A stretch of DNA of 64,000 nt from the NCBI GenBank assembly GCA_963700885.1, contig CAVOZJ010000002.1, forward strand, positions 124,001 to 188,000, given 5' to 3'. The position numbers and the translations under genes are program-made. Each line of letters opens with the position of its first letter. Within the stretch, counting starts at the first letter, position 1. The stretch is from Anderseniella sp963700885 (GTDB taxonomy: Bacteria; Pseudomonadota; Alphaproteobacteria; Rhizobiales; Aestuariivirgaceae). Of the stretch, positions 26,091 through 37,293 are shown one piece after another. The notes beneath the pieces are model-generated. The model was given only the letters and a program-made list of their open reading frames with translations, was not told the origin of the DNA and made no database searches.

Positions 26091-26881
26091 TCAGCGGCCT
26101 TTTGGCCTGTCACGGGGCCGGTGGCGATTTCCAGCCGGATTTTTGCGGCCGCGCAGATTTTCTGGATGCTCTTCGGAGGCCGCTCGTCGGTCACGAAGAC
26201 ATCGATGTCCTCGAGCTGGCCGATCTGCACCGGCGCGCGCCGCTCGAACTTGCTGGCGTCTGCCGCCAGTATGCTGGTCCGGGCCTGGCCAAGTATGGCC
26301 TGTGACACACGGACCTCGCGATAATCGAAGTCGAGCAGCGAGCCTTCCGCATCGATTGCCGATGTGCCGATCACGGCGAAGTCGACCTTGAACTGCCGGA
26401 TGAGATCAATCGCGGCGGCGCCGACGATGCCGCCGTCGCTCTTGCGGACCATGCCGCCGGATACCACCACTTCAACACCGGGCGCCTCGGCCAGTATGTA
26501 GGCGACGTTGAGATTGTTGGTGATCACCATCAGGCCCTGGTGACGGCGCAGGGCATGGGCCACCTGCTCGGTGGTGGTGCCGATATTGAGGATCAGGGAT
26601 GAATTGTCGGGAATCATCGCGGCAATTGCCCGGGCAATTCGCGCCTTGCCGTCCGCCGCAATTTCCCGGCGGGCCTGGTAGGCCATGTTGACGGTGTTGG
26701 ACGGAAAAACCGCGCCACCATGCACCCGGTTGAGATTTTCGCCATCACACAGATCATTGAGATCCTTGCGGATGGTTTGTGGTGTAACGTCAAAGCGTTG
26801 CGCAAGCGTCTCCACATCCACGCGCCCCTCGCGGCGTGCGATCTCCAGTATGTCCATCTGTCTGGGCGGCAGTGCCGTCAC
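26087..26881 (-). CDS. glpR: DeoR-family glycerol repressor
   Basis: Transcriptional repressor, 264 residues. The DeoR helix-turn-helix is RQMDILEIARREGRVDVETL with RFDVTPQTIRKDLNDLCDG. The effector domain has NIGTTTEQVAHALRRH (phosphosugar-binding P-loop), GGMVRKSDGGIVGAAAIDLI and IGTSAIDAEGSLLDFDYREV. It is first in glpRDK and divergent from the glycerol transporter operon, the usual place for GlpR. Repeated TTTTCG motifs in the shared promoter region are candidate binding sites. Confidence 0.94.
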   Translation of the reverse strand: MTALPPRQMDILEIARREGRVDVETLAQRFDVTPQTIRKDLNDLCDGENLNRVHGGAVFPSNTVNMAYQARREIAADGKARIARAIAAMIPDNSSLILNIGTTTEQVAHALRRHQGLMVITNNLNVAYILAEAPGVEVVVSGGMVRKSDGGIVGAAAIDLIRQFKVDFAVIGTSAIDAEGSLLDFDYREVRVSQAILGQARTSILAADASKFERRAPVQIGQLEDIDVFVTDERPPKSIQKICAAAKIRLEIATGPVTGQKAAE

Positions 26882-26896
26882 AACGCATCCCTTCGG

Positions 26897-26967
26897 TTAT
26901 TTTCGTAATAATTGCGATTATTTTCGAATAAATCAATTTAAAAACCATTGACTTTCGTTTTTATTCG
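26897..26967. promoter_or_regulatory. Candidate GlpR operators in the glpR-glpV divergent promoter
   Basis: The AT-rich 155-base interval contains a perfect 9-base direct repeat TTATTTTCG at 26897-26905 and 26918-26926, 21 bases apart (two helical turns). Two further TTTCG/ATTCG units follow at 26953-26957 and 26963-26967. A TTGACT hexamer at 26948-26953 overlaps one of them. DeoR-family repressors often use repeated TTTCG elements, so GlpR binding here is a fair inference. Confidence 0.5.
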
Positions 26968-27036
26968 TTATGTCCTGTCGGCGTAACGCACCGCCGTCGT
27001 GAATGAGTGCGTACGCAATCAGTTGGAGGAGAAACT

Positions 27037-28772
27037 ATGAAAAAGCTGCTTTTGGCGTCAGTTGCGGTGTTTGCACTGGGCGCTGCGGCTCTTCCTGTGC
27101 AGGCAGACATGGCCGCGGCAGAGAAGTGGGTCAACGACGAATTCCAGCCATCCGCGCTCACCAAAGACGAGCAGTTGAAGGAAATGGACTGGTTCATCAA
27201 GGCCGCGGAACCGTTCAAGGGGATGGAGATCAACGTTCTGTCGGAAACCATTCCGACACATGAGTACGAATCGAAGACGCTGACAAAGGCGTTTGAGGAA
27301 ATCACCGGTATCAAGGTCAATCACCAGCTGCTCGGCGAAGGCGAGGTCGTACAGGCGGTGCAGACCCAGATGCAGACGAACCGCAACCTGTATGATGCCT
27401 ACATCAATGACAGCGACCTGATCGGCACTCACGCACGGCTGCAGCAGGCGGTGAACCTGTCCGACTGGATGGCGGGCGAAGGCAAGGGCGTCACCAATCC
27501 GGGTCTCGACGTGGAAGACTTCATCGGCAGGTCGTTTACCACCGGCCCGGACGGCAAACTGTATCAGTTGCCGGATCAGCAGTTCGCCAATCTGTACTGG
27601 TTCCGCAAGGACTGGTTTGACAAGCCGGAACTGAAGGAAAAATTCAAGGCCAAGTACGGCTATGACCTCGGCGTGCCGGTCAACTGGTCGGCCTATGAAG
27701 ACATTGCGGAATTCTTCAGTGAGGACGTCAAGGAAATCGACGGTGTCCGTGTCTATGGCCACATGGACTACGGCAAGCGCGCACCCGACCTTGGCTGGCG
27801 CATGACAGATGCCTGGCTGTCCATGGCCGGCTCTACATCCCCGGCCTGCCGAATGGCCGGCCGATTGATGAATGGGGCATTCGCATGGAAGCCGACAGCT
27901 GCAATCCGTCGGGCGCCTCGGTTGCCCGTGGTGGCGGCACCAACGCTCCGGCATCGGTATTCGCCATTGCCAAGTGGGACGAATGGCTGCGCAAGTATGC
28001 ACCTCCAGGTGCAGCAGATTATGACTTCTACCAGTCGCTGCCGGCACTGGCCCAGGGCAACGTGGCGCAGCAGATTTTCTGGTACACGGCGTTTACCGCA
28101 TCAATGGTTGCACCGAAATCTGACGGCAACAACACGGTTGATGATGATGGAAACCCGCTATGGCGCATGGCGCCCAGCCCGCATGGGCCGTACTGGAAGG
28201 ACGGCATGAAACTTGGCTACCAGGATGCCGGATCGTGGACCATCCTGAAATCCACACCGGTTGACCGGGCCAAGGCGGCATGGCTGTACGCGCAGTTTGT
28301 GGTGTCCAAGACCGTGGACGTGAAAAAATCCGACGTCGGTCTGACTTTCATCCGCGACAGCACGGTGCGGCATGACCATTTCACCGAGCGTGCGCCAAAA
28401 CTGGGCGGGCTGATCGAGTTTTACCGGTCTCCGGACCGGGTCAACTGGACGCCGACAGGTGTCAACGTGCCTGACTATCCGAAGCTGGCGCAGTTGTGGT
28501 GGCAGAACATCGGTGATGTGAACTCCGGCGCGTTTACGCCACAGCAGGCTATGGACCGGCTGGCTGGCGAGATGGACCAGGTCATGGGCCGCATGCAGGC
28601 GGCAGATGAACAGGCCAAGGTCTACGGTGGTTGCGGTCCGCGCCTGAACGAAGCCAGGGATCCTTCCGAATGGCTCGGCAAGGAAAATGGTCCGGCGGCA
28701 AAGCTGGCCGACGAGAAAGAACCGCCCAAGACGATTGCCTACGAGGAAATCGTCAAGCGCTGGGCGCAATAG
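27037..28772 (+). pseudogene. glpV: Glycerol ABC transporter substrate-binding protein GlpV (one frame break)
   Basis: Periplasmic glycerol-binding protein of the glpSTPQUV system. It starts at 27037 with GGAGG upstream and a Sec signal MKKLLLASVAVFALGAAALP. It reads normally through MTDAWLSMAG at about 27831. From there the homology continues in the next frame as GLPNGRPIDEWGIRMEADSC, so about one base is missing near 27829-27834. The second part runs intact to the stop (SRGGGTNAP-like ARGGGTNAPASVFAIAKWDE, IFWYTAFTASMVAPKSDG, YEEIVKRWAQ). The combined length of about 578 residues is right for the family. The downstream transporter genes are intact. Confidence 0.9.
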
Positions 28773-28880
28773 GGTAGCGCATTTTTCTCCCGTGCGTGAC
28801 GAGCGGTCCGGCAGATTGACTGCCGGGCTGCTTCCCCGCAGTCTGCAAGTTCCCGAAACGATCCGGCGGCACGACACGTA

Positions 28881-29960
28881 ATGGCGCTTGAACTGAAAAA
28901 CGTGACCAGCAAGGCAGGGGCGGATGTGCATATCCACCCCACCGATCTGTCATTCGAGCCGGGCAGTTTCAACATTCTGCTGGGCACGACACTTGCCGGC
29001 AAGACAACCCTGATGCAGATGATGGCGGGACTGGAGAGGCCAACTTCCGGGCAGGTGTGGTTCAACGGCAGCAATGTTACTGGCGTTGCGGTTCAAAAAC
29101 GCAACGTATCCATGGTCTACCAGCAGTTCATCAACTACCCGAACATGTCGGTGTTTGACAACATCGCCTCGCCGCTGCGCGTCGCCGGATTGCCGGCGCA
29201 GGAAATCCGCACCCGGGTCGGCGAGATGGCCGAACTGATGCACATATCGGCCCTGCTGGATCGCCGGCCGTCGGAACTGTCGGGCGGCCAGCAACAGCGA
29301 ACGGCCATGGCGCGGGCGCTGGTCAAGGACAGCGACCTGATCCTGCTGGACGAACCGCTGGCCAATCTTGACTTCAAACTGCGCGAAGAGATGCGTGATG
29401 AACTGCCCAAACTGTTTGCTGAACGAAACTGCGTGGTGGTTTATGCAACAACCGAACCGACAGAAGCCCTGTTGCTGGGCGGGAAAACCGCGGCCATGCA
29501 CGAGGGCAGGGTCGTGGATTTCGGGCCCACCGCGGAAATCTACCGGCATCCTTCCTCACTGACATCTGCCATGGTGTTTTCCGAACCACCCATCAACCTG
29601 GCCCGCGCATCGGTAAAATCCGGCTGGGTGCGGCTTGATGAAGGAGTTTCGTGGCAGGCTGACAAACGCCTTGCCGACGGGGCCTACACCATAGGCATCC
29701 GCCCGCATCACGTGTCGCCGGTGCGCCAGTCCGAAAAGTCGGTGGTCATCGAGGGCAAGATCAAGGTGGCCGAACTTACCGGCTCTGAAAGCATCATTCA
29801 CTTTCAGGCGCATGACCATCCCTGGGTGTCGCTGTCGCATGGCGTGCATCCGTTTGAAGCCGGCCGGTATGCCAGGTTCTACGCCGATATGACCCGGTGC
29901 TTCTACTTTGATGAAGACGGCAGGCTGATCGATCCGGAACCTGCCGGAAAGGCCGCGTGA
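28881..29960 (+). CDS. glpS: Glycerol ABC transporter ATPase GlpS
   Basis: One of two different ATPases of the glycerol transporter, 359 residues. The Walker A loop is the unusual GTTLAGKTTLMQMMAGLERP, seen in GlpS proteins. The signature LSGGQQQRTAMARALVKD, Walker B LILLDEPLANLDFKLREEM and a TOBE-like C-terminal domain follow. The switch histidine appears as Thr in VVYATTEPTEALLLGG. It is preceded by a 108-base gap after glpV and lies one base ahead of glpT. Confidence 0.92.
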   Translation: MALELKNVTSKAGADVHIHPTDLSFEPGSFNILLGTTLAGKTTLMQMMAGLERPTSGQVWFNGSNVTGVAVQKRNVSMVYQQFINYPNMSVFDNIASPLRVAGLPAQEIRTRVGEMAELMHISALLDRRPSELSGGQQQRTAMARALVKDSDLILLDEPLANLDFKLREEMRDELPKLFAERNCVVVYATTEPTEALLLGGKTAAMHEGRVVDFGPTAEIYRHPSSLTSAMVFSEPPINLARASVKSGWVRLDEGVSWQADKRLADGAYTIGIRPHHVSPVRQSEKSVVIEGKIKVAELTGSESIIHFQAHDHPWVSLSHGVHPFEAGRYARFYADMTRCFYFDEDGRLIDPEPAGKAA

Positions 29961-29961
29961 G

Positions 29962-31034
<1,073 letters not shown>

Positions 31035-31038
<4 letters not shown>

Positions 31039-31897
31039 ACAAGACCGTCAACCAGAAAGCCTGGTTCTTCGTGCTGCCGGTTCTCCTGCTTGTTGCCTTC
31101 AATGCCATTGTTCCGCTGATGACCGTGGTCAACTACTCGGTCCAGGAAACCTTCGGCGACAACGTGTTTTTCTGGGCCGGATTGCGCTGGTTCGAGGAAA
31201 TCCTGCGCTCGCCGCGGTTTCATGATGCGCTTGGCCGGCAGCTGTTCTTCACAGGCACCATCCTGGCGATTGAGATTCCGCTTGGCGTGATCATAGCGCT
31301 TGCCATGCCGCGCAAGGGTCCGTGGGTGTCGGTCTGCCTGGTGCTGATGGCCATGCCGCTGCTGATCCCGTGGAACGTGGTTGGCGCCATGTGGAATATT
31401 TTCGGCCTGCCGGAACTGGGACTGCTGGGCAAGACGCTGAACACGATCGGCTTTGACTACAACTACACCCGCCAGCCCGGCGATGCCTGGTTCACGCTGA
31501 TCCTGATGGATGTCTGGCACTGGACGTCGCTGGTGGTGCTGCTGGCCTATGCGGGGCTGGTGTCCATACCGGACGCCTATTACCAGGCAGCGCGCATCGA
31601 CGGGGCAAGTTCATGGGCAATTTTCAGGTACATCCAGTTACCAAAGATGAAGCGCGTACTGACGATTGCGGTTCTGCTGCGGTTCATGGACTCGTTCAAT
31701 ATCTATACCGAGCCATCCGTGCTGACCGGTGGCGGGCCGGGCAATTCAACGACACTGCTGTCCATTGACCTGGTGAAGATCGCGCTTGGCCAGTTCGATC
31801 TCGGGCCGGCGGCTGCCATGTCGCTGATCTATTTCCTGGTGATCCTGCTGTTCAGCTGGATTTTCTACACTGTCATGACCAGAGGAGACGAACGCTG

Positions 31898-31898
<1 letters not shown>
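31035..31898 (+). CDS. glpP: Glycerol ABC transporter permease GlpP
   Basis: Inner-membrane permease of the MalF type, 287 residues, about six membrane segments starting WFFVLPVLLLVAFNAIVPLM. The EAA loop is YYQAARIDGASSWAIFRYIQ, and SVLTGGGPGNSTTLLSIDLV is the usual motif before the last segments. It overlaps glpT by four bases and glpQ by one. Confidence 0.93.
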
Positions 31899-32693
<795 letters not shown>

Positions 32694-32698
<5 letters not shown>

Positions 32699-32801
32699 AG
32701 CAACATGGGTTCTCTTGAACCCATAAAATTGCTCTAGCATTATGGAATCGTTCAGTTTTATGGCTTTTGATTGATTCAATCAAAAGCCATACTGATCTAG
32801 A
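32694..32801. repeat. TCTAGA-bounded double-palindrome intergenic repeat
   Basis: A 108-base element between glpQ and glpU begins with TCTAGA (32694-32699) and ends with TCTAGA (32796-32801). Its left half folds into CTAGAGCAA (32695-32703) with TTGCTCTAG (32729-32737), enclosing ATGGGTTC/GAACCCAT (32705-32712 with 32717-32724). Its right half, 32759-32791, is a perfect 33-base odd palindrome with a 16-base stem. The layout recalls the TCTAGAGCA...GATCTAGA elements scattered through rhizobial genomes. It may also attenuate transcription between glpQ and glpU. Confidence 0.8.
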
Positions 32802-32818
32802 CAGAAAGGACATCAGCC

Positions 32819-33145
32819 ATGGAAGATGTTGTCATGTTCTCCGCCAAGTGGTGGACCCTGCCGCTCGGCATGACCTGGATGGCCTGGACGCGGGCTACGG
32901 CGAGCTTCTTCATTTTCATCGTGCTGGCGATATCGGCCATGGGCGTGTGGGAGTATTTCCGCCCGGGCGGAGCCCCGCGCAGCGGCGTATTCGCCCTGGA
33001 CACCACGCGCGGCGACAGGCTGTTCATTTCGCTGCTCGGCAGCGCCTTTATCTTCATCGCGTGGCTGTTTTTCGTCGGCTCACCGTTGTGGTGGCCACTG
33101 GGAATTGCGCTGTTCTGGTTCGTGTTCGTGTTCCGGTATGTGTGA
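32819..33145 (+). CDS. glpU: GlpU, small DUF2160 membrane protein of the glycerol transporter operon
   Basis: A 108-residue inner-membrane protein with AAGGA nine bases before the ATG. Two or three membrane segments are visible (ATASFFIFIVLAISAMGVWE; LFISLLGSAFIFIAWLFFVG; WPLGIALFWFVFVFRYV). The WWTLPLGMTWMAWT start and GDRLFISLLGSAFIFIAWLF are marks of DUF2160, always found with glpSTPQV. Its molecular role is unknown. It is the last gene of the operon. Confidence 0.9.
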   Translation: MEDVVMFSAKWWTLPLGMTWMAWTRATASFFIFIVLAISAMGVWEYFRPGGAPRSGVFALDTTRGDRLFISLLGSAFIFIAWLFFVGSPLWWPLGIALFWFVFVFRYV

Positions 33146-33166
33146 GGCGCTACTGCACCACCACCG

Positions 33167-34117
33167 TCATCTCAGAACACGATTGAGATCAGCCTCCCGC
33201 AGGCGGCTTTCAGAGCGTTCGCGCCAGGCGACGTAACAGCCGGAACCGGCAATCATGGCCATGCCTGCGAATGACCACAGGTCCGGAACGTCTGCCCACA
33301 TGACGACGCCCCAGAAGGTGGCAAAGATGAGATAGGTATAGTCAAACGGCGCCAGCCAGCTCGACTCGGCGCTCTGATAGGCTTTCGCCAGGCCGATGTT
33401 TGCGATCAGGTTGAGTATCGAACAGACAAGTATGATCACCGCAGTTTCAAGCCCCAGGGGCTGCCACCCGGAAAACAGGTAAGGCCAGCTCTGCGCCAGC
33501 AATCGAGGTTTTGCGGTTTCCATGACCACTATACCCGCAATGCCGACGATGACGAAGGCGACCGACACCCCCAGCGCCAGGGTTGCGGGGCTTTCATCCC
33601 TGCACAGCTTCCGGGTGCTCAGCACGGTAGCTGCATAGAACAGGCCGGCCATGACCGGCACAAGCGACACCCACTGAAACGCCGCGGAAGCCGGCTTGAG
33701 AATCAGCAGCGTCCCGCCGAACCCGAACAGCACCGCCAGGATACGGCGGGGACCGACCTGTTCTCCCAGGATCACGGCCGACAGGATGGCGACAAACAGT
33801 GGAAACACGTACAGGCCTGCGGCGACTTCCGACAGGCTCAGGAACGGAATTGCCCCGAAGAAACACGTCATGGCGCCGATCAGAAAGAAGCTGCGCAAGG
33901 CAACCGCCCACAACCTTTTGGGATAGACGGCGGTGTCGCCCCAGATGAAGCGGGCCAGCATGAACAGCATGGCCAGGTTGCACACAGAGCGCAAACTCTG
34001 GAACTGCCACAGGGATACATCCGCGCTCGCCAGCTTGACGAGCGAGTCCTGCAGGCTCAGCATGCACAGGGCCGCTACCATCAGCGATGCCGCCAGCGCG
34101 GGGCGGTCCTCAGGCAT
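33167..34117 (-). CDS. DMT-superfamily (EamA) permease
   Basis: Inner-membrane transporter of 316 residues with ten predicted segments in two EamA repeats. The first repeat runs from LMVAALCMLSLQDSLVKLAS to AVILGEQVGPRRILAVLFGF; the second ends at YLIFATFWGVVMWADVPDLW. The WQFQSLRSV motif in segment two is typical. ATG at 34117 is used because it begins just before the first membrane segment; the open frame upstream is unrelated. The substrate is unknown. It is divergent from the amidohydrolase at 34345. Confidence 0.87.
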   Translation of the reverse strand: MPEDRPALAASLMVAALCMLSLQDSLVKLASADVSLWQFQSLRSVCNLAMLFMLARFIWGDTAVYPKRLWAVALRSFFLIGAMTCFFGAIPFLSLSEVAAGLYVFPLFVAILSAVILGEQVGPRRILAVLFGFGGTLLILKPASAAFQWVSLVPVMAGLFYAATVLSTRKLCRDESPATLALGVSVAFVIVGIAGIVVMETAKPRLLAQSWPYLFSGWQPLGLETAVIILVCSILNLIANIGLAKAYQSAESSWLAPFDYTYLIFATFWGVVMWADVPDLWSFAGMAMIAGSGCYVAWRERSESRLREADLNRVLR

Positions 34118-34344
34118 CGGCCTGTGACCCGCGTTCCAGGTGGCGTTCCGGCAGGCAATCAGGCATTTGGGACCATCTCTAGTTTTTCGACGCGCGAAGT
34201 CTGAGTAGTGCAGCAGCAAACTGTCCGGATCAAGCGCTGACAGGTGCAGGAAATGCACGGCTTCCATGCTGCCTGCGCAGGCACGACTCATACTTCAGCA
34301 ATTTCCTGTTTGCCCTTCGCCTCAACTTGCAGGACGATAGCTGC

Positions 34345-35691
34345 ATGGCGAAACTGCAAATCATCAATGCACAAACAATCGTGACAATGGACGCCGGCCG
34401 GCGCGAACTGTCCGGCGGAAACGTGGTTGTCGAGGACGGCGTGATTGTCTCGGCCGGAGATACCGCTCCGGCGCCTGATTGCGACGAGACAATTGATGCG
34501 CGCGGGTGCGTGGTGACGCCGGGCCTGGTCAACACCCACCACCATCTGTTCCAGACCCTGACGCGCGCGGTGCCTGCCGGGCAGGATGCACTGTTGTTCG
34601 ACTGGCTGCGGGCGCTTTATCCGGTCTGGGCGCGGATGCAGCCTGAGGACATGTTCGCAACGGCACAACTAGGACTGGCTGAACTGGCGCTGTCGGGCTG
34701 CAGCATGAGTTCGGACCATCTTTACATCTTTCCCAATGGCGTCACGCTGGAAGACACGGTTGAGGCGGCCCGCACAGTGGGCCTGCGCTTTCACCCGACG
34801 CGCGGCGCGATGAGTGTCGGGGAAAGTGACGGCGGCCTGCCGCCGGACTCCCTGGTTGAGAACGAGCGCGATATTGTCGAGGATTTCATCCGCACGGTGG
34901 ATGGACTGCATGATCGCGCAGACGGCGCCATGGTGCGTGTTGGCCTCGCGCCGTGTTCCCCGTTCTCGGTCAGTACCGGCCTGATGAAGGACGCGGCGGA
35001 ACTGGCGCTCGACAAGGGCGTCATGCTGCACACCCACCTGGCCGAAAACGACGAGGACATTGCCTATTCGATGGAGAATTTCGGCTGCAGGCCCGGCCAG
35101 TATGCCGAGGATCTGGGCTGGGTGGGTGACCATGTGTGGCATGCCCACTGTGTCAGGCTGGATGAAAACGAGATTGATCTTTTTGCCAGGACGAAAACCG
35201 GCGTGGCCCATTGTCCCTGTTCCAACTGCCGCCTGGGATCCGGCATCGCCCCGGTGAGGGAGATGCGGGATGCCGGCGTCCGGGTGGCACTGGGCGTGGA
35301 CGGTTCTGCCAGCAATGACGCAGGCCATCTGTTGTCCGAAGCCCGCCAGGCCATGCTGCTGCAACGGGTCAAACATGGCGCAAACGCATTCGCGGCCCGC
35401 GAGGCGCTGGAAATCGCCACGCTTGGCGGCGCAACGGTTCTGGGCCGGGCAAGTGAGCTTGGTTCAATCGAGGCGGGCAAACGCGCAGATATAGCCATAT
35501 GGGATGTGTCGGGCCTGGAAGCAGCCGGCGCCTGGGACCCGGTAGCAGCGCTGTTGTTGTGCGGTCCGCTAAAGGTGCGCGACCTGCTGGTGGAAGGCAA
35601 GCGGGTGGTCAGCAATGGTGAGTTGACCGGCGTTGATGCACGCAAGGTGGCGGAACATGCGCAAAAGCGGGTTGCCAGGTTAATGTCGTAA
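34345..35691 (+). CDS. 8-oxoguanine deaminase-like amidohydrolase
   Basis: Zn-dependent aminohydrolase of the AtzB/8-oxoguanine deaminase group (448 residues). Metal and catalytic blocks are PGLVNTHHHLFQTLTRAVPA (HxH), MLHTHLAENDEDIAYSMENF, WHAHCVRLDENEIDLFART and ALGVDGSASNDAGHLLSEAR (catalytic Asp). TGVAHCPCSNCRLGSGIAPV is the CPxSNxxLGSG motif of this group. The likely reaction is 8-oxoguanine to urate, which fits the purine genes farther on, but related enzymes act on triazines or guanine. The ATG at 34345 has AGGA ten bases upstream. Confidence 0.82.
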   Translation: MAKLQIINAQTIVTMDAGRRELSGGNVVVEDGVIVSAGDTAPAPDCDETIDARGCVVTPGLVNTHHHLFQTLTRAVPAGQDALLFDWLRALYPVWARMQPEDMFATAQLGLAELALSGCSMSSDHLYIFPNGVTLEDTVEAARTVGLRFHPTRGAMSVGESDGGLPPDSLVENERDIVEDFIRTVDGLHDRADGAMVRVGLAPCSPFSVSTGLMKDAAELALDKGVMLHTHLAENDEDIAYSMENFGCRPGQYAEDLGWVGDHVWHAHCVRLDENEIDLFARTKTGVAHCPCSNCRLGSGIAPVREMRDAGVRVALGVDGSASNDAGHLLSEARQAMLLQRVKHGANAFAAREALEIATLGGATVLGRASELGSIEAGKRADIAIWDVSGLEAAGAWDPVAALLLCGPLKVRDLLVEGKRVVSNGELTGVDARKVAEHAQKRVARLMS

Positions 35692-35761
35692 CTGCATTGA
35701 GCCCATCCGAGGCTGTCGCTGCAATGCACTCAATGACGCCAAAGGGCGGTGGGCTCAACAG

Positions 35762-36973
35762 GTGGACGCAACACTTTAATCTTTGACCAAAGATGGAGTG
35801 TTGGACATGAAGTATCGTCGCCGTATTTATTATTCAGCCGCTCAGCGGGCCGAGATTTGGGATCGTTGGCAGCGCGGGGAGTCAATGAGCTCGATTGGGC
35901 GGGTGTTTGATCGGCAGTCATCGTCAGTGTTTTCGGTGATCTCTCCCACAGGTGGCATCCGTCCTCCGGACCGCAAGCGCGGCAGGCAAGCTTTGAGCCT
36001 GAGTGAACGCGAAGAGATATCTCGCGGGCTCAGTATCAAACAATCCTTGCGTGCTATTGCACGTCATTTGGGCCGCGCACCATCGACCATAAGCCGTGAA
36101 GTCTATCGCAATGGAGGACGTGCGGCATATCGTGCCACTGCTTCCGATCAGGCTGCATGGGACCGCGCCCTGCGTCCCAAGACATGCAAGCTGGCTTGTC
36201 ACCCATCTTTGAGCCGCGCAGTATCGGCAAAGCTGCGACGTAAATGGTCACCGCAACAGATTGCTGGCTGGCTTAAACGCACCTTTCCGGGAGAAGCGCA
36301 CAAGCAAGTGTCACACGAGACGATATATCGAAGCCTGTACATACAGGCGCGTGGCGTGCTGAAGAAGGAACTTCTGGAACATCTTCGGGCCAAACGCACG
36401 GTTCGCCGTTCCAGGCACGCCAGTCTCAAACGTAATGGATTGGGACAGGTCAAAGATGCCGTTTCGATTAGCGAAAGGCCCGCATCTGTGGAGGATCGAG
36501 CAGTACCGGGTCATTGGGAAGGTGACCTCATTGGCGGCTCCAGGAACAGCTACATTGCGACACTTGTCGAGCGACAGTCGCGCTATGTCATGCTGGTCAA
36601 AGTGGCCAACAAGGATACGGAAAGTGTGATCACTGCGTTGATCAAACAGTCCCAACGGCTGCCAAAGGAACTTTACAAATCCCTGACCTGGGATCGCGGC
36701 AAAGAGCTGGCAGATCATCCACGCCTGACAATGGCAACAGATGTCGAGGTCTACTTTTGCGATCCACAGTCACCTTGGCAACGCGGGTCAAACGAAAACA
36801 CCAACCGTCTGCTCCGACAGTACCTGCCGCGCGGAACCGATTTGTCGGTGCATTCCCAGGCAAAGCTGAGCGCAATTGCAAGGCAGTTGAACGAACGGCC
36901 ACGCAAGACCTTGCAATATCAAACTCCAGCTGAGAAGTTCGCAGAGTGTGTTGCGGCGATCAGTTGAATCCAC
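35762..36973 (+). mobile_element. IS30-family insertion sequence
   Basis: A 1.2-kb element carrying one DDE transposase. The proposed ends are GTGGACGCAAC at 35762-35772 and the complement of GTGGATTCAAC at 36963-36973, matching at 9 of 11 positions. AG directly flanks both ends and could be a two-base target duplication, as IS30 elements make short ones. The ends were placed by eye. The element marks the left border of a segment that differs in function from its purine-catabolic surroundings. Confidence 0.75.
35807..36967 (+). CDS. IS30-family transposase
   Basis: A 386-residue intact transposase. The N-terminus has two helix-turn-helix parts (IYYSAAQRAEIWDRWQRGES; SIKQSLRAIARHLGRAPSTI followed by SREVYRNGG). 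The catalytic domain has the DDE residues in VPGHWEGDLIGG (first Asp), SLTWDRGKELADH (second Asp) and SPWQRGSNENTNRLLRQYLP (Glu), the standard IS30 pattern. ATG 35807 is preferred, with GGAG eight bases before it; an upstream TTG at 35783 is also open. Confidence 0.95.
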   Translation: MKYRRRIYYSAAQRAEIWDRWQRGESMSSIGRVFDRQSSSVFSVISPTGGIRPPDRKRGRQALSLSEREEISRGLSIKQSLRAIARHLGRAPSTISREVYRNGGRAAYRATASDQAAWDRALRPKTCKLACHPSLSRAVSAKLRRKWSPQQIAGWLKRTFPGEAHKQVSHETIYRSLYIQARGVLKKELLEHLRAKRTVRRSRHASLKRNGLGQVKDAVSISERPASVEDRAVPGHWEGDLIGGSRNSYIATLVERQSRYVMLVKVANKDTESVITALIKQSQRLPKELYKSLTWDRGKELADHPRLTMATDVEVYFCDPQSPWQRGSNENTNRLLRQYLPRGTDLSVHSQAKLSAIARQLNERPRKTLQYQTPAEKFAECVAAIS

Positions 36974-37293
36974 AGCACAATGCGGACTTTCACTGCGGCG
37001 CAGTATCACGACCGTTATACCTCCGAAAGCGGTCGCTTTGCATAGTGGCGCGGAGAGTTCGGAATGTGCCAGAAGTTGCCGTCGACCCGTTTTGGCGGTT
37101 CCGCAAAAGACATCCCAAATGTGGCACATCGCGATGACGGCGGAAGAGCCGTGCGTAGTATGATGACGGCGGAAGAGCCGTGCGTAGTATCAAGTGCCGA
37201 TAGCTGGTCCACAGATGCGTTACAGGCCCGTAATTGGACAATCCGCGTAGAAGTGTTTTAGGCTGGTTTCCTAATCACAAAATGGAGGAAGCT
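36974..37293. other. Gene-free stretch between IS30 and the sulfite dehydrogenase gene
   Basis: About 320 bases without a convincing gene. It contains a perfect tandem duplication (37133-37190, listed separately). The remaining sequence has only short open frames with no recognisable product. The sulfite dehydrogenase promoter presumably lies here. Confidence 0.7.
37133..37190. repeat. Two perfect 29-bp tandem repeats
   Basis: The unit beginning GATGACGGCGGAAGAGCCGT occurs at 37133-37161 and again immediately at 37162-37190 without a mismatch. Within each unit GGC..GCC bases can form a short hairpin. There is no spacer between units and no third copy, so this is a simple tandem duplication rather than a CRISPR array. 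Confidence 0.9.

Noticed and set aside
37133..37190. Short repeats that could be a CRISPR array
   Set aside because: Only two copies, directly adjacent with no spacer, and no cas gene in the window.
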